Shown here piece after piece: positions 60,959-64,000 of a DNA stretch of 64,000 nucleotides; the stretch's first letter is position 1; every line of letters starts with the position of its first letter. Under the pieces are notes generated by a model. The model had not been told where the DNA came from and made no database searches. It worked only from the letters and a program-made list of their open reading frames with translations. Both the position numbers and the translations under genes were made by a program. Origin of the DNA: Pseudomonadota bacterium (GTDB lineage Bacteria; Campylobacterota; Campylobacteria; Campylobacterales; Sulfurospirillaceae); NCBI GenBank assembly GCA_017860615.1, contig JAGDMU010000005.1:62001-126000 (forward strand), written 5' to 3'.

Positions 60959-61376
60959 TTTCCATCTTAATTTCATCTGTTTTAGGCGCTTGGACTAACA
61001 CATAGTTGGTCCAAGTATTGGCAGTTGGAACCAGCTTGAGCAATGGAAAGTCTTTATGTAAAGGTTCAACTGTGATGTTTTCATCGGAACCATTAACTTG
61101 AAAACCTGAAAGTGTCACTTTTTCAAAGGAGCTATCTCCTGATGCTTTGTAAGTTCCTACAATAAACTTCTCACTCTCTTGTGTCACTAGCTCATGATTG
61201 ATAGGGTTTAGATAAGTGATAATGACAAATGTTTTAGAGGTTTCAGAGTTTTTAATTTCAATCTTTTTAGAGTTAGCCATACTATAATCCAGTGTCTTCT
61301 CGCCTTCATTGTCTGCTAACTTTGAAACACAACCACTCATCAAAAACGCTACTAAAATCACTGCCAAATATCGCAT
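60900..61376 (-). CDS. Conserved hypothetical lipoprotein
   Basis: The ~158-residue protein has a lipoprotein signal (MRYLAVILVAFLMSGCVS, cysteine in LMSGC) and a beta-rich body (TFVIITYLNPINHELV, SFEKVTLSGFQVNG, WTNYVLVQAPKTDEIKM). Three ATG codons in a row are at 61382, 61379 and 61376; the last has the best distance to GAGG. No known family was recognised. It converges with the transglycosylase gene and overlaps its end, so it may be expressed in opposition to it. Confidence 0.75.
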   Translation of the reverse strand: MRYLAVILVAFLMSGCVSKLADNEGEKTLDYSMANSKKIEIKNSETSKTFVIITYLNPINHELVTQESEKFIVGTYKASGDSSFEKVTLSGFQVNGSDENITVEPLHKDFPLLKLVPTANTWTNYVLVQAPKTDEIKMEISFENDPLQRVSVKFQKDF

Positions 61377-61476
61377 CATCATTCCTCATTCTTAACTCTT
61401 GCTCATATCAACTCATCAAAAGCTAAATCTTTTTTTGCTATTATTACTATGATAATAACATAAAAAGCAGGAAAAA

Positions 61477-61974
61477 ATGAAATCCTTGGCTGTAGCATTT
61501 ACTGGACCATCGGATAGTGGAAAAACAACACTGATCCTTAAAGTTGCAAACATTCTTAAAAAAGATCATGCACTTGCTATCATTAAAAATGACCCCAGCG
61601 ATAAAGCCATCTTCGATGTTGAAGGCAAAGACAGCTGGAAGTTTGCACAAACAGGTGCTGAAGTGGTTGTTACATCCCCTACGCGTACCACACTTTTTTC
61701 CAAACATCACAAAAGTTTGGATGAAATCATCGCAATGCTAGGTGATTTTGACTTTTTGTTGGTCGAGGGGCTTAAAAATTTGCCACTACCTCGCATTGCG
61801 ATTTTTCGCAATAAACTCAATGAGGACTATTTTGACTGTTCGGATGCGATTGCAGTTGATGAGAGTATCAATCTTAAAGATTATAACCTCCCCTCACACA
61901 TTGCAATTTTAGATCTCAATAACCCTGAGCAAGTTGTTGCTTGGATACTCAATAATGCTAAGAAAGTGAAATAA
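61477..61974 (+). CDS. mobB: MobB, molybdopterin-guanine dinucleotide biosynthesis GTP-binding protein
   Basis: The 165-residue protein has a P-loop in [17 protein letters not shown], then [12 protein letters not shown] and [18 protein letters not shown] with the VEG(L/F)K-type motif of MobB. It helps supply the bis-MGD form of the molybdenum cofactor, needed by NapA. AGGA lies upstream of the ATG. It ends one base before the fructose-bisphosphatase start. Confidence 0.88.
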   Translation: MKSLAVAFTGPSDSGKTTLILKVANILKKDHALAIIKNDPSDKAIFDVEGKDSWKFAQTGAEVVVTSPTRTTLFSKHHKSLDEIIAMLGDFDFLLVEGLKNLPLPRIAIFRNKLNEDYFDCSDAIAVDESINLKDYNLPSHIAILDLNNPEQVVAWILNNAKKVK

Positions 61975-61975
61975 T

Positions 61976-62812
61976 ATGCAAGAAATTTATGATGCTATAA
62001 AACGTTCCGCTATCCGAATTCGTGAGGCGATTGAATTTGATGATACAGGCTATTCTGAGAACATCAACTCAACAGGGGATACCCAGCTTAAACTCGACAT
62101 CAAAAGCGACCAAATCATTGAAGAAGAGTTTGCTAAAGTAGCTTCGATTAAAGAGATTGTGAGTGAAGAAAAAGAGGATAAAACACCTCTACATGCAAAC
62201 GGTATTTACGGTGTTGGGTATGACCCATTGGATGGTTCAAGCCTTATTGATGTTAACCTCAGTGTTGGTTCCATCTTTGGCATTTACGAAGGTGGCTATG
62301 CAGGAAGCAACCTCAAAGCGGCTGTTTATGTTGTCTATGGCCCTCGTGTTGAGTTGGTCATTGCCGAAGAAGATGTCAAGATGTACCGCCTCAATAAAAA
62401 CAACGAATTTGTTTTCATCAAAGAGATAAAGCTGAAAGAAAAAGGTAAACTCAACGCTCCAGGTTCAACCCAAATGTGTTGGGAGCCTAAACATAAAGCC
62501 CTCATTGATGCCATTTTTGCAGATGGGTATCGTTTGCGTTACTCTGGAGGCATGGTGCCAGACCTTCATCAAATCCTCCTCAAAGGTGGTGGACTGTTCT
62601 CTTATCCTGCAACCAGCGATGTACCTAAAGGCAAACTTCGTATGATTTTTGAAGTCTTCCCTTTTGCATTCGTTTATGAAAAAGCGGGTGGCGAAGCGAT
62701 TGATGGCAAACGAAGAGTACTTGATCTCATCCCTTCTCATCCACATGACACCACACCGTGTTTCTTTGGCTCTAAAGTAGAGATAGAACGTGTTCGGAAG
62801 TGTTATGAGTAG
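61976..62812 (+). CDS. fbp: Class I fructose-1,6-bisphosphatase
   Basis: The 278-residue protein has the metal and catalytic motifs [24 protein letters not shown] (DPLDGSS) and [13 protein letters not shown], and ends in the region [17 protein letters not shown]. It makes fructose-6-phosphate in gluconeogenesis. It is shorter than the E. coli enzyme (332), as is usual in Campylobacterota. The 3' end overlaps a small cysteine-rich gene by eight bases. Confidence 0.94.
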   Translation: MQEIYDAIKRSAIRIREAIEFDDTGYSENINSTGDTQLKLDIKSDQIIEEEFAKVASIKEIVSEEKEDKTPLHANGIYGVGYDPLDGSSLIDVNLSVGSIFGIYEGGYAGSNLKAAVYVVYGPRVELVIAEEDVKMYRLNKNNEFVFIKEIKLKEKGKLNAPGSTQMCWEPKHKALIDAIFADGYRLRYSGGMVPDLHQILLKGGGLFSYPATSDVPKGKLRMIFEVFPFAFVYEKAGGEAIDGKRRVLDLIPSHPHDTTPCFFGSKVEIERVRKCYE

Positions 62813-63002
62813 TGAAGTAAGCGATATTTACGAGCAAGATTTACAAGAGAAAAAAGCAATCCTACAAGCGTGTCAGAATGCTAAAAACGTTACGACTTGC
62901 AGTGACTGTGAAAAAATGTTTGAGTGTGATACCCGCAAAACCTATGTCAAAGCCGTTTACGAAAGTATGGCAAAAGGACAAGGTGGCGGATTTGAGTTTT
63001 AA
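62805..63002 (+). CDS. Small conserved cysteine-rich protein
   Basis: The 65-residue protein starts [20 protein letters not shown] and has four cysteines in a short span ([19 protein letters not shown]), suggesting a zinc or iron-sulfur site, and a glycine-rich end (GQGGGFEF). The start overlaps fbp by eight bases and has GGAAG five bases upstream. I do not know a function; similar small proteins seem to occur before metG in relatives. Confidence 0.65.
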   Translation: MSSEVSDIYEQDLQEKKAILQACQNAKNVTTCSDCEKMFECDTRKTYVKAVYESMAKGQGGGFEF

Positions 63003-63016
63003 CAAGCTATTTAAAA

Positions 63017-63035
63017 AAAGTTCTTTTAGAACTTT
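63017..63035. other. Hairpin between the small protein and metG
   Basis: AAAGTTCT-TTT-AGAACTTT is a perfect eight-base stem 15 bases after the small gene. A second weaker stem (GTCTTTA / TAAAGAC) follows. They may stop transcription partly before metG; the gap 63003-63144 shows no gene. Confidence 0.45.
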
Positions 63036-63144
63036 CAATACGTCTTTAAAGCAAAGCTCTAAAGACTACGTTAACACTAGGTTCTCTTCGGCAGAGCGCC
63101 CACGCACCTTTGGTGCTTTATATTAATTTTAACTAGGAAAAACG

Positions 63145-64000
63145 ATGTCCCAAAAAGCCTACATTACCACCCCCATTTACTATGTAAACGATGTTCCGCA
63201 TATCGGACATGCGTACACGACCATCATCGCAGACACCATGGCTCGTTACTATCGTCTTAAAGGCTATGAGACTTACTTCTTAACAGGAACCGATGAGCAC
63301 GGTCAAAAAATCGAAGAAGCCGCAAAATTACGCAACAAAACACCACAAGCCTATGCGGATGAGATCAGTGGCAAATTCCGCGCCCTTTGGGATGAGTTTG
63401 AGATCAGTTACGACAAATTTATTCGTACCACCGATGCTGAGCATAAAACAGGGGTTCAAAAAGCATTTCAAGTCATGTTTGACAAAGGTGACATCTACAA
63501 AGGTGAATACGAAGGACACTACTGCGTGAGCTGTGAAACGTTCTTTACCGACACGCAACTGGTGGATGAAGACAAATGCCCAGATTGCGGCAAACTAACA
63601 CGCCTCGTTAAAGAAGAGAGCTACTTCTTTAAACTCTCCAAATACCAAGAAGACCTCATAAAATGGTACAACAACGATGAGAAATGTGTTCTTCCAAAAG
63701 GCAAAAAGAATGAAGTCATCAGCTTTGTCAAACAAGGACTTCGCGATCTCTCCATCACCCGTACCAGTTTTGACTGGGGTGTCAAACTACCTGCAAGCAT
63801 GAACGATGATAAACACGTGATGTACGTTTGGTTGGATGCGCTTTTAAATTACACAACAGCCCTCGGATACGGCACCGATGAGAAAAATATGGACTTCTGG
63901 CCTGCAACCATGCATCTTGTAGGCAAAGACATTCTTCGCTTCCATGCCATCTACTGGCCAGCATTTTTGATGAGCCTTGGGTTAGCTCTTCCAAAACACG
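63145..64000 (+). CDS. metG: Methionyl-tRNA synthetase, partial (3' end outside window)
   Basis: The visible 285 residues begin MSQKAYITTPIYYVNDVPHI and contain the HIGH-type motif PHIGHAYTT, GTDEHGQKIEEAA, a zinc knuckle (CVSCE / CPDCG) and the core region VWLDALLNYTTALG, as in MetRS of the Campylobacterota/Aquifex type. It charges tRNA-Met. AGGA lies nine bases before the ATG. The frame remains open to the window end, so the KMSKS loop and the anticodon domain are not seen. Confidence 0.96.
   Translation, partial: MSQKAYITTPIYYVNDVPHIGHAYTTIIADTMARYYRLKGYETYFLTGTDEHGQKIEEAAKLRNKTPQAYADEISGKFRALWDEFEISYDKFIRTTDAEHKTGVQKAFQVMFDKGDIYKGEYEGHYCVSCETFFTDTQLVDEDKCPDCGKLTRLVKEESYFFKLSKYQEDLIKWYNNDEKCVLPKGKKNEVISFVKQGLRDLSITRTSFDWGVKLPASMNDDKHVMYVWLDALLNYTTALGYGTDEKNMDFWPATMHLVGKDILRFHAIYWPAFLMSLGLALPKH

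Noticed and set aside
1-64000. CRISPR arrays, rRNA or tRNA genes
   Set aside because: No regularly spaced repeats, no rRNA-like regions and no cloverleaf-like intergenic segments were noticed by eye.

Overview
The window looks like a chromosomal stretch of a free-living, respiratory Campylobacterota bacterium, most likely Sulfurospirillum. The nap order is the campylobacterial A-G-H-B-F-L-D type. The cytochrome c nitrite reductase pair NrfHA is followed by a fused CcsBA heme-ligation protein, and there is a periplasmic Tat-exported methylmenaquinol:fumarate reductase (MfrABE). Major porins are OprD/Campylobacter-like. No rRNA, tRNA or CRISPR array was seen.

Layout. (1) 0-8.8 kb: end of an unknown gene, a TDT/SLAC1 membrane protein, and the nap operon napAGHBFLD plus a PAS protein on the minus strand, behind a Crp/Fnr-type site at -41.5. 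(2) 8.9-12.8 kb: a very AT-rich accessory insert with a 1023-residue NACHT/STAND NTPase (candidate anti-phage NLR) and a DinJ/YafQ-type toxin-antitoxin pair. (3) 12.8-21 kb: a porin, an alkylsulfatase, a NarL/NarX-like two-component system, a MipA/OmpV protein and an oleate hydratase, which together suggest handling of amphiphiles. (4) 21-22.8 kb: nicotinate phosphoribosyltransferase and a 2[4Fe-4S] ferredoxin. (5) 22.8-31.5 kb: the most unusual block. It holds a radical SAM + ArsM-like methyltransferase + DUF5714-like fusion, two TVP38/TMEM64 proteins around a CCG iron-sulfur protein, a rhodanese lipoprotein, a methylthioribose-kinase-like enzyme and a fusion of the two 'arsenosugar' transferases (TIGR04282 + TIGR04283). 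Together these can be read as a compact, partly fused route to a methylated-metalloid sugar. (6) 31.5-33.1 kb: LrgAB and an RBBP9-like hydrolase. (7) 33.2-41.3 kb: nrfHA-ccsBA-nrfJ with two Crp/Fnr regulators and an orphan double PilJ/NarX-like sensor. The nrf promoter has exactly the same site-to-minus-10 spacing as nap. (8) 41.5-46.1 kb: mfrABE and a divergent LysR regulator. (9) 46.1-55.3 kb: a substrate-sensing regulon with an orphan Cache protein, a kinase with periplasmic solute-binding domains, a DASS transporter, an OmpR-like regulator, a second porin and a secreted alpha/beta hydrolase. (10) 55.6-64 kb: GlnRS with a YqeY tail, a degenerate GluRS paralogue, YggT, a lytic transglycosylase, a lipoprotein, MobB, fructose-bisphosphatase, a small cysteine-rich protein and the start of metG.

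The anaerobic respiratory parts fit together. Menaquinol feeds NapGH-NapB-NapA (nitrate to nitrite) and NrfH-NrfA (nitrite to ammonium), MfrABE reduces fumarate in the periplasm, and MobB contributes to the molybdenum cofactor of NapA. Two Crp/Fnr regulators with FNR-like recognition helices (ETLSR) are encoded next to nrf and are the obvious candidates to bind the TTGAC-N4-GTCAA-type boxes. All functions are read from sequence features and family knowledge; no database search was run.
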